DNA of 64,000 nt from DASQZK01 sp963763215 (lineage in GTDB: Bacteria; Bacteroidota; Bacteroidia; Bacteroidales; GCA-2748055): the NCBI GenBank assembly GCA_963763215.1, contig CAVXNX010000017.1, positions 1 to 64,000 of the forward strand. The letters are read 5' to 3'. Position 1 is the first letter of the stretch. Each line of letters opens with the position of its first letter. Positions 48,969 through 57,902 of the stretch are shown here, piece by piece. The notes under the pieces were generated by a model. The model was given only the letters and a program-made list of their open reading frames with translations, did no database searches and had not been told where the DNA came from. Position numbers and translations under genes: made by a program.

Positions 48969-50567
48969 ATGGCAACAGAAAACGACAAAATACAGAATCC
49001 TGAGGAATCACATGAAGGTGAACAAAAGAACAAGCTTCAGCGCAGGACCCTGCTGAAAGCGCTCATCGGTGTGCCGGTTCTGGGCGTCCTGGGTTTTGAG
49101 GCCCTGAAGAAGAACGATTACGATTCTCATAAACGAAACAGGGTGATTGAAGAACTGGGGCTCGAAGACATCAAGACGCCCAATATGGCCGCAATGACGG
49201 CACCCTCCAAGGGTGAACTGTTGCGGATCGGGATGATCGGGTTCGGTAACCGCGCCCAGGCATTGGCCAGCGGACTCGGTTTTCTTCATCCTTCGGAAAT
49301 AGAATCCCTCAAAAAGAACAACCGGCTCGGCGATTGGATGCAGCAAGCCGATTTGAATGTCGCCATCGTCGGGGTATGCGATGTCTTCGATCTTCATGCC
49401 GAGCGGGGACTGGAGACGGCCAGGACCGATCTGAGGCCGGGCGGCGGCACGGCTGCAAAACTGCCGGTCAAACGTTACATGAGGTTCGAGGATATGCTCA
49501 ATGATCCCCAGATCGATGCGGTGGTGGTCGCCACCCCCGACCATCATCATGCCGAGATCACCATTGCCGCTGCAAAGGCCGGGAAACACGTCTATTGCGA
49601 AAAAAGTATATCCCGGACGATGGATGAGCTTTACGACGTCGTAGCTGCCGTCAAGGAGAGCGGCATCGTTTTCCAGCTGGGCCACCAGATCACCAAGAAT
49701 GTGGTCTTCCAGCAGGCAAAGGAAATCGTCAAAAAAGACATCCTCGGTCCCGTCACCCTCGTGGAAACAACCACAAACCGCAACTATGCCGGCGGGGCAT
49801 GGATCAGGCATCTCGATGACAACGGCAATCCCAAGCCCGGATCGACGAAAACCATCGACTGGATGCAGTGGCTGGGTTCAAGGCCCTATCATCCGTTCAG
49901 CGTCGACCGTTATTACAACTGGACTAAATGGTTCGACTACGACATGGGGATGATCGGTCAGCTCTTCACCCATGAATACGACGCGGTGAACCAGCTCCTG
50001 AATATCGGCATCCCGTCATCGGTGGTTTCTTCCGGCGGGATCTATTACTGGAAAGACAACCGCGAGATTCCCGATGTCCTGCATTGCGTTTTCGAATATC
50101 CCGACAAGAACATGACGCTGATCTACAGCGCCGACCTGGCCAGCAGCAGGGATCGCGGCCGTGTTTTCATGGGTCATGATGCCTCGATGGAGCTGGGCGA
50201 TTCGATGAAGATCACCGCCGATTACGATTCCACCAAGTACAAGCAGCAGATCAAAAGCGGGATGATCGACACCCACGGACCGATGATCTCCATCAGTCCG
50301 AATTCGGGAAGCATCGATGCGGTCACCACTCCGACCGAGCAGTATTATGCTTCGAGGGGCCTGACGACCACGAACATCAACGGCCGTCATGTCGATGTGA
50401 CCCACCTCCACATCAAGGAGTGGATCGACGTGATCCGCAACGGCGGAACCACTGCCGCCAATATCGACCGCGGATGGGAAGAAGGCGTGACCTGCCAGAT
50501 GGCAAATATCTCCTACCTCGAGAAACGACGCACCGAATGGGATCCGGTGAATAAAAAGATCATCTGA
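48969..50567 (+). CDS. Gfo/Idh/MocA family oxidoreductase with twin-arginine-like export signal
   Basis: This 532-residue protein has a long polar n-region and then RRTLLKALIGVPVLGVLGF at about residues 26-44, a Tat signal. The NAD(P)-binding domain begins at about residue 80 (LLRIGMIGFGNRAQALASGL). Family motifs follow: DAVVVATPDHHHAEITIAAA and HVYCEKSISRTMDEL, where the usual EKP is EKS with the catalytic Lys kept. The C-terminal GFO/IDH domain includes WIRHLDDNGNPKPGSTKTID and WTKWFDYDMGMIGQLFTHEYD. The protein is longer than typical members because of insertions. It probably oxidises or epimerises a sugar in the periplasm with a tightly bound cofactor. It sits between DoxX and DUF6807 genes. 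The frame is intact. Confidence 0.88.
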   Translation: MATENDKIQNPEESHEGEQKNKLQRRTLLKALIGVPVLGVLGFEALKKNDYDSHKRNRVIEELGLEDIKTPNMAAMTAPSKGELLRIGMIGFGNRAQALASGLGFLHPSEIESLKKNNRLGDWMQQADLNVAIVGVCDVFDLHAERGLETARTDLRPGGGTAAKLPVKRYMRFEDMLNDPQIDAVVVATPDHHHAEITIAAAKAGKHVYCEKSISRTMDELYDVVAAVKESGIVFQLGHQITKNVVFQQAKEIVKKDILGPVTLVETTTNRNYAGGAWIRHLDDNGNPKPGSTKTIDWMQWLGSRPYHPFSVDRYYNWTKWFDYDMGMIGQLFTHEYDAVNQLLNIGIPSSVVSSGGIYYWKDNREIPDVLHCVFEYPDKNMTLIYSADLASSRDRGRVFMGHDASMELGDSMKITADYDSTKYKQQIKSGMIDTHGPMISISPNSGSIDAVTTPTEQYYASRGLTTTNINGRHVDVTHLHIKEWIDVIRNGGTTAANIDRGWEEGVTCQMANISYLEKRRTEWDPVNKKII

Positions 50568-50680
50568 TCATTCCAGGACCCCTTCAATATACGGAACAGA
50601 CAGACCAGGCCGGCTGTCTGTTCCCTTTTGCAGGCTTCCGGATCCGGCCGTTCCTTCTGACATCCTTAAAAACATGGGTC

Positions 50681-51640
50681 ATGAAAAATTCGTACAAACT
50701 GCTGATTTTACTGGTTCTGCCTCTTATCGCCACGTCCTGCCGGCAGAGTAAAGCTCCTGCCTCCCCCTTCACTTTTAAAGGGACAATGCAGGGCATCGAA
50801 TTGACAGAAAACGGAAAACCGGTGTTTTTTTACCAGAAGGAACCCAGAAAATCCACGACCGGGGATTACATCTGTGAAAATTACCTGCATCCGTTGTTCA
50901 CCCCGGGAGGCGACACGCTGACCGAACTTTTTCCCGCCGATCATCCTTATCACACCGGCATATTCTGGACCTGGCACCAGCTTTACCAGGGTGATCACAG
51001 CCTCGGCGACGGCTGGGTCATGGACGGGATCACCAAAGATGTGGTCAGTGCCAGCACGGAAACGGATCAGTCTTCGGCCACTCTCAAGCTGGATGTGCTG
51101 TGGCGATCGAAATACCTTGGCACGGAAAGCGATAGCTCATTTATGGATGAGTACACGACCATCATCGTTCACAAATCCGGCAATGGGATCCGGAAAATTG
51201 ATTTCACGATCATCCTGAAACCCCTCATCCCCGACTTCAGTCTCGGCGGCTCCGACGATGCCAAAGGTTACGGCGGACTTTGTGCGAGGGTCAAACTCCC
51301 CAACGACCTGACCTTCACCTCAACCGGCGGGCAGGTCATCCCCCAGACGCTCCAGATCACTGCCGGTCCGTGGATGGACTTTTCGGGAACCTTTGGACAG
51401 AATTCCGGTAAGAGCGGGCTGGCCATCCTCTGTCATCCCGGCAATCCCAACTACCCGGCCCCGTGGATCCTGAGGCAGGTCACCAGCATGCAGAACGTCG
51501 TTTATCCCGGCCGGGAAAGAGTCAGTATCCCCATGGCCAAACCGGTGATCCTGCATTATCGTCTCATCGCTCATGACGGTGATGCCAGCCAGCTCGATCT
51601 CACGGCCCTTCAGAAGGAATATGCCCAGATAAAATATTGA
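50681..51640 (+). CDS. DUF6807 (PmoA-like) family lipoprotein
   Basis: This 319-residue protein has a lipoprotein signal (LLILLVLPLIATSC, Cys20). The mature part shows the family motifs: YICENYLHPLFTPGGDTLTE, HPYHTGIFWTWHQLY (His-rich, likely ligand site), GDGWVMDG, and YGGLCARVKLP. The C-terminal sandwich includes GLAILCHPGNPNYPAPWILR. These proteins were annotated as methane-oxygenase PmoA relatives by name only; they are not monooxygenases. They usually accompany Gfo/Idh/MocA oxidoreductases in Bacteroidota and Planctomycetes, as here. A role in sugar modification or binding is inferred from context. It starts 113 bases after the oxidoreductase gene. Confidence 0.84.
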   Translation: MKNSYKLLILLVLPLIATSCRQSKAPASPFTFKGTMQGIELTENGKPVFFYQKEPRKSTTGDYICENYLHPLFTPGGDTLTELFPADHPYHTGIFWTWHQLYQGDHSLGDGWVMDGITKDVVSASTETDQSSATLKLDVLWRSKYLGTESDSSFMDEYTTIIVHKSGNGIRKIDFTIILKPLIPDFSLGGSDDAKGYGGLCARVKLPNDLTFTSTGGQVIPQTLQITAGPWMDFSGTFGQNSGKSGLAILCHPGNPNYPAPWILRQVTSMQNVVYPGRERVSIPMAKPVILHYRLIAHDGDASQLDLTALQKEYAQIKY

Positions 51641-51734
51641 CGGACAGCGATCGGGTGATTGTTTTTTCTATCCTTGGATGCTGTAATCATCTTCCCGTAC
51701 CTGCGTACCTGCGTATTCACGTTTCCACCAAGAC

Positions 51735-51754
51735 GGGCGGGTCGCGACCCGCCC
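51735..51754. repeat. Perfect 20-base GC palindrome, REP-like
   Basis: GGGCGGGTCGCGACCCGCCC is a perfect inverted repeat about 95 bases after the DUF6807 stop. It can act as a terminator stem, but there is no T-run, and it resembles dispersed REP-type palindromes. Just left of it, 51694-51720 has short copies of a cgtacctg repeat. Confidence 0.6.
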
Positions 51755-51830
51755 TTACGGGACCTTATAAAAATATCGGTTTGACTGACTGTCCCATCAC
51801 CCATCACTCCATCACCTCATCACTTCTTTT

Positions 51831-51874
51831 TTTCTTTACTTTCTTTTCAAGGGCAAAAGAAAGTAACAAAGAAA
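51831..51874. repeat. Long AT-rich hairpin in the 51.6-52.2 kb intergenic region
   Basis: ACTTTCTTTT pairs with AAAAGAAAGT around the loop caagggc. A three-base bulge is followed by seven more pairs (TTTCTTT with AAAGAAA). The remaining intergenic sequence to 52120 has no gene. Confidence 0.6.
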
Positions 51875-52120
51875 CCCTCCGCGATTGACAACCCTCTCTC
51901 GCCCTTGTCGCACAGGCCAGCATCACTGGGGCCGGGCTCGTTCAGGTTCGCACCAATCGCGGGTTGCCATCGCGCTCTGCTAAGATTTTACTTCGTGAAT
52001 AATGGCGAATGAATTTTTAATGGTGTTGGTGGAGGAGCGTACTGCCAGGATGATCGCCTGTACGAATTCATTCTGATTGCCTGTCAAGGTATTGACGACG
52101 ATTATCGTCCACACGTCGTC

Positions 52121-52172
52121 CCGTACCCACGTACCCACGTACCCGCGTACCTACGTACCTACGTACCCACGT
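52121..52172. repeat. Octanucleotide repeat (cacgtacc)n, reverse copy of the 22.4 kb repeat
   Basis: About six units of acgtaccc and its variants (acgtacct, gcgtacct) end four bases before the stop codon of the leftward DHDPS-family gene. The unit is the reverse complement of the repeat at 22417-22612, and again it abuts the 3' end of a gene. Confidence 0.85.
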
Positions 52173-52175
52173 AAC

Positions 52176-53246
52176 TCACTCTTCCAGCCATTTCTCCAGG
52201 TTCGCATGGACGAAGGCATCGTCATTCAGATGCGGGTAGGCCTCGTAAACCCGGTCGATTTCCTTTTTCTGGGCCGGGGTCAGGATCTCATCTTCATCCA
52301 GCGTCCATAATCCCTCGAGCAATCCCTGCCGCCGGAGCACTTCATGAAGTCCGACGATACATCCCTTAAACCGGTTTGCCGCATCAAAGAAGGCGGCGTT
52401 GCTGTCGGTGATCTGGTGGGCCAGGGTCAGGGCCTTCCGGGTATCGTGGTCATACTCGCCGTGATGGATACGTTCCAGGAGGGTAACCGCAGACCTTGTC
52501 CAGACGGCCCAGTGACCGAGAAGTCCGCCGGAAATTTTCTTTTTCACCATTTTGCCATTCACCGGGAACGCGTATTCCGATAACAGGTCGACGAGGATAT
52601 TGTCGTCGTTTCCGGTATAGAGTGCGATTTCGTCTGACCTGCCGGATTCGATCACGCCCCTGACCACGTCGAGGGTCTGGTAGCGGTTGAAGGGGGCCAT
52701 CTTGATCGCGATCACATTATCAATGCGCGCAAATTCGCGCCAGAAATCAACATCGAGCCGGCGTCCGCCCACGTCGGGCTGAAGGTAGAATCCCACCACG
52801 GGGATCACTGCGGCCACTTTCCGGCAATGCTCCAGCAGGGTGGAATTATCGGCATCGGGAAGGGCCGCCAGGCTCAGCAAAACGGCATGATAGCCTTTTC
52901 CGAGCGCCAGTTGAGCTTCGGAGACGGCCTGGACGGTTTGCCCGATAGCTCCGGCAATCCGGATCAAGGGCTTTCCGGATATCTTCTGAAACCGGTCAAA
53001 CTCCTCGGCGGCGATTTGCAGGACGGGTTCCAGGAGCCCGACTTCGGGAAGACGGATCCCGAACTGCGTGGTATGAACGGCGACAGCCACCCCCCCGGCT
53101 CCCGATTCGAGGTAATAACGCATCAAAGCCCGCTGCCGCCTCGTGTCGAGCATACGCGAGGCATTCAGTGCCAGGGGAAGGGCCGGAATGACGGCGCCCT
53201 CGTTTAGAATCCGTAAAATTTCCTGTGGTAATTCCGAACGCTTCAT
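52176..53246 (-). CDS. Dihydrodipicolinate synthase (DHDPS) family lyase/aldolase
   Basis: This 356-residue protein is started at the ATG at 53246 (MKRSELPQEILRIL). The TIM barrel of the DHDPS/N-acetylneuraminate lyase family is recognisable: AVIPALPLALNASRMLD, YYLESGAGGVAVAVHTTQFG, GKPLIRIAGAIGQTVQAVSE, AAVIPVVGFYLQPD, and NVIAIKMAPFN with the Schiff-base Lys. Strand-8 and the helical C-terminus follow. The family includes aldolases and dehydratases for 2-keto-3-deoxy sugar acids, sialic acid, hydroxyproline derivatives and aspartate semialdehyde. This divergent subgroup has no assigned substrate that I know. It is the last gene of the four-gene operon, 13 bases after the SDR gene. The frame is intact. 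Confidence 0.86.
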   Translation of the reverse strand: MKRSELPQEILRILNEGAVIPALPLALNASRMLDTRRQRALMRYYLESGAGGVAVAVHTTQFGIRLPEVGLLEPVLQIAAEEFDRFQKISGKPLIRIAGAIGQTVQAVSEAQLALGKGYHAVLLSLAALPDADNSTLLEHCRKVAAVIPVVGFYLQPDVGGRRLDVDFWREFARIDNVIAIKMAPFNRYQTLDVVRGVIESGRSDEIALYTGNDDNILVDLLSEYAFPVNGKMVKKKISGGLLGHWAVWTRSAVTLLERIHHGEYDHDTRKALTLAHQITDSNAAFFDAANRFKGCIVGLHEVLRRQGLLEGLWTLDEDEILTPAQKKEIDRVYEAYPHLNDDAFVHANLEKWLEE

Positions 53247-53259
53247 GATTGTGTGATTT

Positions 53260-54300
53260 TTAGTATTTTCCGTCCCGCACTTCGTAATGCGTGGGTTTTC
53301 CCAATAATTTTCCATTTTCCTTCATCCATTCGGCGGTCCATTGGATCACCCTGTCGATCGGTACCTGAGGCTCTCCGAAGAGCTTCACCGACTCGGAAGG
53401 ATTGCTCAGCAGGGCGGTCCTGGCTTCCGTGTTGACGAAGACGGGCTCCACCCCGAAATGCCGTCCGAATGCCTTTGCCACTTCACGCACCGAAATAATG
53501 TCCCGTCCGGTGATATTCAGAACCCTGGCCGGGCTGGAGCACAGTTCCAGCGAGCGAATGACCATATTGTTCATGTCTCCCTGCCAGATCACATTGAAGT
53601 AGCCCATGGAAAGATCGACGGGTTCACCCTTTTTGACCTTGACGGCGATGTCGACCAGGACACCGTAACGCAGTTCGACGGAGTAATTCAGCCGGATCAG
53701 AGCGACCTCAGTCCGGTGCAGGTTGCTGCCATATTCGAACATCCGTTCCCGGCCCAGGCATGACTGGGCGTACTCTCCCACAGGCTCCGGCATATCGGAT
53801 TCCTTCGATCCTCCCGATTCCAAGGTCACCAGCGGATAAACGCAACCTGTGGAAAAGGCGACAATCCTCGAATTCCTGAAATGTTCCACCACCATGGCCG
53901 GCATGTACGAGTTCACCGCCCATGTCAGCGCCAGGTTTTCCACCGATCCGAATTTCATCCCGGCCAGGAAGAAGACATTCTTTACTTCGGGCAGGCTCTG
54001 CACAAATGCGGGATCTAGCAGACTGCCCTGAAGGATTTTTATGCCCTGCTTTTCGATATGTTCGCGTGCCGACTGGTCTCTGAACTGGGAGACACCGAAG
54101 ATCTGCTTTTTCACGCCGGCTTCCTCACAGGCCCTCCGGGCCGTCTGTGCAAGGCTGGGTCCGATTTTCCCCGCTATGCCGAGAAAAAGGATATCCCCGT
54201 CGAGTTTGGAAAACATCTCCACCGCTTCGGCCGAGGGCCTTGACAAGAGCTCCTCCAGCTGGTCTTCATTCGTGATCTTATCAGGTAAGTCTGACATCAT
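53260..54300 (-). CDS. NAD-dependent epimerase/dehydratase (extended SDR) family protein lacking the YxxxK pair
   Basis: This 346-residue protein starts at ATGATG 54300/54297, the first ATG sharing an ATGA overlap with the M20 stop. A frame upstream to 54312 is possible but less likely. A Rossmann-type site (DILFLGIAGKIGPSLA) lies near residue 40. Family features include GSLLDPAFV, NVFFLAGMKFG, AVNSYMPAMVVEHFRNSRIV and FSTGCVYP. The catalytic segment reads VGEYAQSCLGRERMFEY, so Tyr is present but the usual Lys four residues later is absent. The C-terminal half has ALIRLNYSVELRYGVLVDIA and VLNITGRDIISVREVAK. It may bind a sugar nucleotide or another NAD-linked substrate, but catalysis may be altered. 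Confidence 0.83.
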   Translation of the reverse strand: MMSDLPDKITNEDQLEELLSRPSAEAVEMFSKLDGDILFLGIAGKIGPSLAQTARRACEEAGVKKQIFGVSQFRDQSAREHIEKQGIKILQGSLLDPAFVQSLPEVKNVFFLAGMKFGSVENLALTWAVNSYMPAMVVEHFRNSRIVAFSTGCVYPLVTLESGGSKESDMPEPVGEYAQSCLGRERMFEYGSNLHRTEVALIRLNYSVELRYGVLVDIAVKVKKGEPVDLSMGYFNVIWQGDMNNMVIRSLELCSSPARVLNITGRDIISVREVAKAFGRHFGVEPVFVNTEARTALLSNPSESVKLFGEPQVPIDRVIQWTAEWMKENGKLLGKPTHYEVRDGKY

Positions 54301-55436
54301 GTGTTCCTCCATTTTAAAATGATCTGCTGATAAATTTGTTCAGCCTGTCTGATTTTGGACAAATCGCAATATTCATCGGTCTGGTGAGCCATGGCCGGTT
54401 CGCCCGGACCAAGGATCATCACCGGGGCGCCGGGATAAAGGTGCTGCAGTACCGATCCGTCGGTGACATATGGCAGGGCTAGCGGACCATCCGTAACAAT
54501 GCCCTGTTCGCGGCACACGGAATAAACCGTACTGACGAAAGGATGCCTGACAGGGGTTGAAACCGGCTCAAGGTCGACGAGTTTCTCCAGGACGATGTCC
54601 GGTCCAATGGTTTCGGCCAGGAAGGCGATGATCTCGTCATGCCCCAGACCTTTGGTCGAGCGGACATCGATCGTAAATTCGGCATGGTCGGGGACCGAGT
54701 TCAGGTTCATTCCGCCGCTGATCTTCCCCACATTGATCGTCGGAAAACCAAGCAGTTCATCCTTCCCGGCGGGGAACCGCATGCCGGAGATGGCTACAAT
54801 GCCGCGTGCTGCCTTATATATGGCGTTGATCCCCTTTTCGGGCATCGAAGAGTGAGCGGTTTTTCCCTGACAAACAGCCCGGAAATAGATCGCCCCTTTA
54901 TGGCCTACTGCGGGCAGGTTCCCTGTGGGTTCACCTATGATGACTGCACTGGCACGGCCCGGGTTTTCGTATGTTTTGGCCAGGTCCGCAGCCCCCTGGC
55001 ATCCCAGTTCTTCACCGGCTGTGAACATCAGTCGGATTCCTCCCTCCGGAAGCGCGTCCGGGGGTGTGTTTACCGCTGCACCGATCATCGCCGCCAGACC
55101 GGCTTTCATATCGCTGGCTCCCCTTCCGTAGAGCCTGTCGCCCCGGATCACTCCCGTAAACGGATCGGTGTTCCACGGCGCGGCACCCAGGGGCACGGTA
55201 TCGAAATGCCCCGACAGGACCAGTGCCGGAGTGCCGGGCTGAATTCCCTTTCCTGCCACCAGGTGCAACCGGTTCTCCCCGAAGGGAACCAGGTCGGTCT
55301 CAAAACCGTGCCGGCTGAGAAGTTCAGCTGTGAATTCAGCAATGGCCGCTTCCTGACCTGGTGGATTGACCGTATTAAATGTGATGAGTTTTTGCGTCAG
55401 TTCGATGACATTGATTCCTTCCATATCCAGCATCAT
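54297..55436 (-). CDS. M20 family peptidase/deacylase (ArgE/DapE type)
   Basis: This 379-residue cytosolic zinc enzyme starts at 55436 or 55427. Metal-site motifs are all present: LSGHFDTVPLG (His and Asp), YGRGASDMKAGLAAMI (bridging Asp), TAGEELGCQGA (catalytic Glu-Glu), IGEPTGN and AMAHQTDEYC (late His). The dimerisation domain starts near GKTAHSSMPEKGINAI. The family removes acyl groups from N-acyl amino acids or hydrolyses peptide-like bonds: acetylornithine, succinyl-diaminopimelate, carnosine-like dipeptides. Gene order with a transporter, SDR and DHDPS-family enzyme suggests catabolism of one particular compound. Its start is four bases after the transporter stop and its stop overlaps the SDR start. 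Confidence 0.9.
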   Translation of the reverse strand: MMLDMEGINVIELTQKLITFNTVNPPGQEAAIAEFTAELLSRHGFETDLVPFGENRLHLVAGKGIQPGTPALVLSGHFDTVPLGAAPWNTDPFTGVIRGDRLYGRGASDMKAGLAAMIGAAVNTPPDALPEGGIRLMFTAGEELGCQGAADLAKTYENPGRASAVIIGEPTGNLPAVGHKGAIYFRAVCQGKTAHSSMPEKGINAIYKAARGIVAISGMRFPAGKDELLGFPTINVGKISGGMNLNSVPDHAEFTIDVRSTKGLGHDEIIAFLAETIGPDIVLEKLVDLEPVSTPVRHPFVSTVYSVCREQGIVTDGPLALPYVTDGSVLQHLYPGAPVMILGPGEPAMAHQTDEYCDLSKIRQAEQIYQQIILKWRNT

Positions 55437-55439
55437 CTA

Positions 55440-56664
55440 TTATACAGAGCCCAGGAAGCCGATCAGTTTATGATACATGAAATACACCATGATGCAAATC
55501 ACGATGAAGCCGGCGACGGCGAGAGCATTCTGAAGGATGTTATTTTTGAGGCGGCCCATCCGTTTTTTATGGTTGAGCATCAAGAAACAATCCGATGGCG
55601 ATCAGCGGGACGGCAAGGATGGAAGAAGCCTGGGCCATGATCAGGGCATAGATCACATCACCCTTGAAGAAAACGGCGATGATCATTCCCAGAAGCAGGA
55701 TCACGATGGTAAACAGCTTGGGCATGCGCTCATTCATCGACCGGCCCAGACCAAGACCGTCGGAGAACAGTCCGCCGCCCATAACCGCATTGACCATGAG
55801 CGATGAAAATGCAGCGGCACAAAGCCCCATGCTGAAAATGATCTTGGCGAAACTGCCGAACAGCGATTCGAGCTGCAGGGCCATATCGGCTGCCGAGCTG
55901 ACCACAATGCCTTCCGGCTTCAGCGCCGCAGCCGAGGTGGTGATGACAATGGCGGAGATCATGGCCAGCATGAAAATCCCGATATAGGTATCATTCAGGC
56001 TTTTTCTGAGATTTCCTGGCTTCCACCCTTTGTCCTGCGCGAGATACGACTGGTAAATGGCCGCCTGGAGGGAAAAGGATGTGGCGATCAGCGCGATCAT
56101 CACATCCAGCTGCTTCATGGAAAAAGCATGGGGGACAAAACCTTTGGCTACCGCGCCCAGATCGGGCTTCGTCAGGATGAGATTGATAAAAAAGGCAATG
56201 ATCATGACGGCCACCAGGACCATCATCAGTTTCTCGATCAGCCGGTACAGGTTTTTAGCCCAAAAGATCAGTGCAATGCCCAGGGGGGTGAAGATCAGGG
56301 GCCAGACCCGCTCACTGATGCCGGTGATCCCCTCCATGCCGATGGCTATTCCGAGATTGTTTCCAAACTGGAAACTCGATGCCGAGATGAATGCGGATAT
56401 GCCGATCAGGACAGCGAACCACCGGCCGTAAGTTTCGGCGATTGACTGGAGGATGGACCGGTTGTTGGACACCCCGAACCGCGTCCCCATTGAGGTGTAG
56501 GTCACCATGAAAATGGCCGAAAGCAGAATAACCCATAAGAACCTGTACCCATATTCCGAACCGATCCTCGAGGCCACGGTGATACTGCCCGGCCCGAGAA
56601 CCACTGAGGCGATGATAAATCCCGGTCCGACCGATTTGAGCGCTTCCCTGATTTTTGTGAACAT
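55440..56664 (-). CDS. Nramp-like (SLC11-related) transporter with altered metal-site motifs, one frame break near 55585
   Basis: The first frame gives 365 residues with about ten transmembrane helices. Removing one t near 55585 extends it (GLFLMLNHKKRMGRLKNN ...) through a last helix to the stop at 55440, about 407 residues, the normal length. Overall it reads as an Nramp family protein (FIIASVVLGPGSITVASRIG; GYRFLWVILLSAIFM). The helix-1 DPGN signature is GPGS here and the helix-6 MPH signature is replaced (FSLQAAIYQSYLAQDKGW). In MntH these residues bind Mn2+ and H+, so this protein probably does not use the standard metal site. It may be an Nramp-related transporter for Mg2+ or an organic substrate. 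It is first in the operon. Confidence 0.82.
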
Positions 56665-56971
56665 AAATAACTGACGTTTTTTGGATCGAGCTCTCTGTCC
56701 CCGCCGTCCAGTTTTACTTCTCTCTTCTTAGCCCAAATGAAACGTAATAAAATATTTAAATGATAAAGATAAGATGAAAATGCATGAAAACAAACATTAC
56801 GAAATAGGTTGAGGAAATTTATTAAGATTTCGAAACAAATGAGCCGGATAAATGCCTGACCATGAATTTTACTTCCATTTCATGGTTTATGAAGAAATAT
56901 CCCTATTTTTAGAAAAAACAGAAAGATGACACGAACAGGCGTTGAAACGTTCCTCACTTAAATCCATAGCC
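56665..56971. other. Divergent promoter region
   Basis: This AT-rich 307-base gap separates the leftward Nramp operon and the rightward isomerase gene. No exact TAnnTTTG box is seen; TATTTTTA near 56900 is the closest for the rightward gene. No small gene is visible. Confidence 0.4.
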
Positions 56972-57859
56972 ATGACAACAACACGACGTGAATTTATCAG
57001 GAATGCTTCGTTGATCGGCACGGGCCTTCTGGTCGGGGGAAACCGGGGGTTCAGCATGAAATCATCGTCCGGAGGTTTTCTCGACAGGATCGGGATATGC
57101 ACTTCCATTACAAAAAGCCATACCCCAGCCGTGGCAGGGTATGCCTACATTGAAGAAGGGGTAAGAAATTTCCTCATTCCACAGGATGATGAAGCCGCTT
57201 TTGAAAAAAAACGGGTACTCCTGCAGGAAGCGATGTTGCCGGTGGAAGCCTGCAACTCATTTTTGCCGGGAGAACTTAAGAGTGTGGGACCGGAGGCGGT
57301 GCATGACGAGATCCTGAAATTCGCCGAAACTGCTTTCCGGCGGGCTTCGGTTGCGGGGGTCAAAACCATTGTCTTTGGCAGCGGCGGATCACGGACGATC
57401 CCAGACGGCTATTCAAGAAAGAAGGCCGAGAAGCAGTTCGTCGCCCTCGGCAAACGGCTGGGCGACGAGGCCGGCCGTTACGGCGTGGTGATTTCCCTCG
57501 AACCCCTGAACAAGGGAGAGTGTAACTTCATTAATTCGGTGAGTGAAGGAGGGGAGCTCGTGAATCGGATCGACCACCCCAATTTCCGTTTGCTGGCAGA
57601 TATTTACCACATGAAAATGGAAGACGAGAGTCCCGAACATCTGATTGAGTGCGGGCCCTTACTTTACCATCTTCATATTGCAGAAAAGGAAGGCCGTTCG
57701 GCCCCGGGTGTTCATGGCGAGGATTTCACGCCCTATTTTGCCGCCCTGAAGAAAGCCGGTTTTACAGGCCGCCTGTCGATCGAATGCCGTTGGGAGGACC
57801 AGGAAGATCAGGCTCCCGGTGCTCTTCGCGCCCTCCGGGCCCAGATTCCTTCAGCATGA
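56972..57859 (+). CDS. Tat-exported sugar phosphate isomerase/epimerase-like TIM-barrel protein
   Basis: This 295-residue protein starts at 56972, opening a Tat signal (TTTRREFIRNASLIGTGLLVG). The mature part is an AP-endonuclease-2/xylose-isomerase-like TIM barrel: VAGVKTIVFGSGGSRTIPDG, YGVVISLEPLNKGECNFINS (metal-ligand Glu), NFRLLADIYHMKMEDES (Asp and His ligands), YHLHIAEKEGR and RLSIECRW. These are the usual ligands of a divalent metal. Such exported isomerases in Bacteroidota are commonly paired with Gfo/Idh/MocA oxidoreductases, as here, 43 bases downstream. Together they probably interconvert keto- and hydroxy-sugars in the periplasm. The frame is intact. Confidence 0.87.
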   Translation: MTTTRREFIRNASLIGTGLLVGGNRGFSMKSSSGGFLDRIGICTSITKSHTPAVAGYAYIEEGVRNFLIPQDDEAAFEKKRVLLQEAMLPVEACNSFLPGELKSVGPEAVHDEILKFAETAFRRASVAGVKTIVFGSGGSRTIPDGYSRKKAEKQFVALGKRLGDEAGRYGVVISLEPLNKGECNFINSVSEGGELVNRIDHPNFRLLADIYHMKMEDESPEHLIECGPLLYHLHIAEKEGRSAPGVHGEDFTPYFAALKKAGFTGRLSIECRWEDQEDQAPGALRALRAQIPSA

Positions 57860-57902
57860 ACAACTTCAATGAATCAATATTTAACCTCATTTAATCTATC
57901 GT

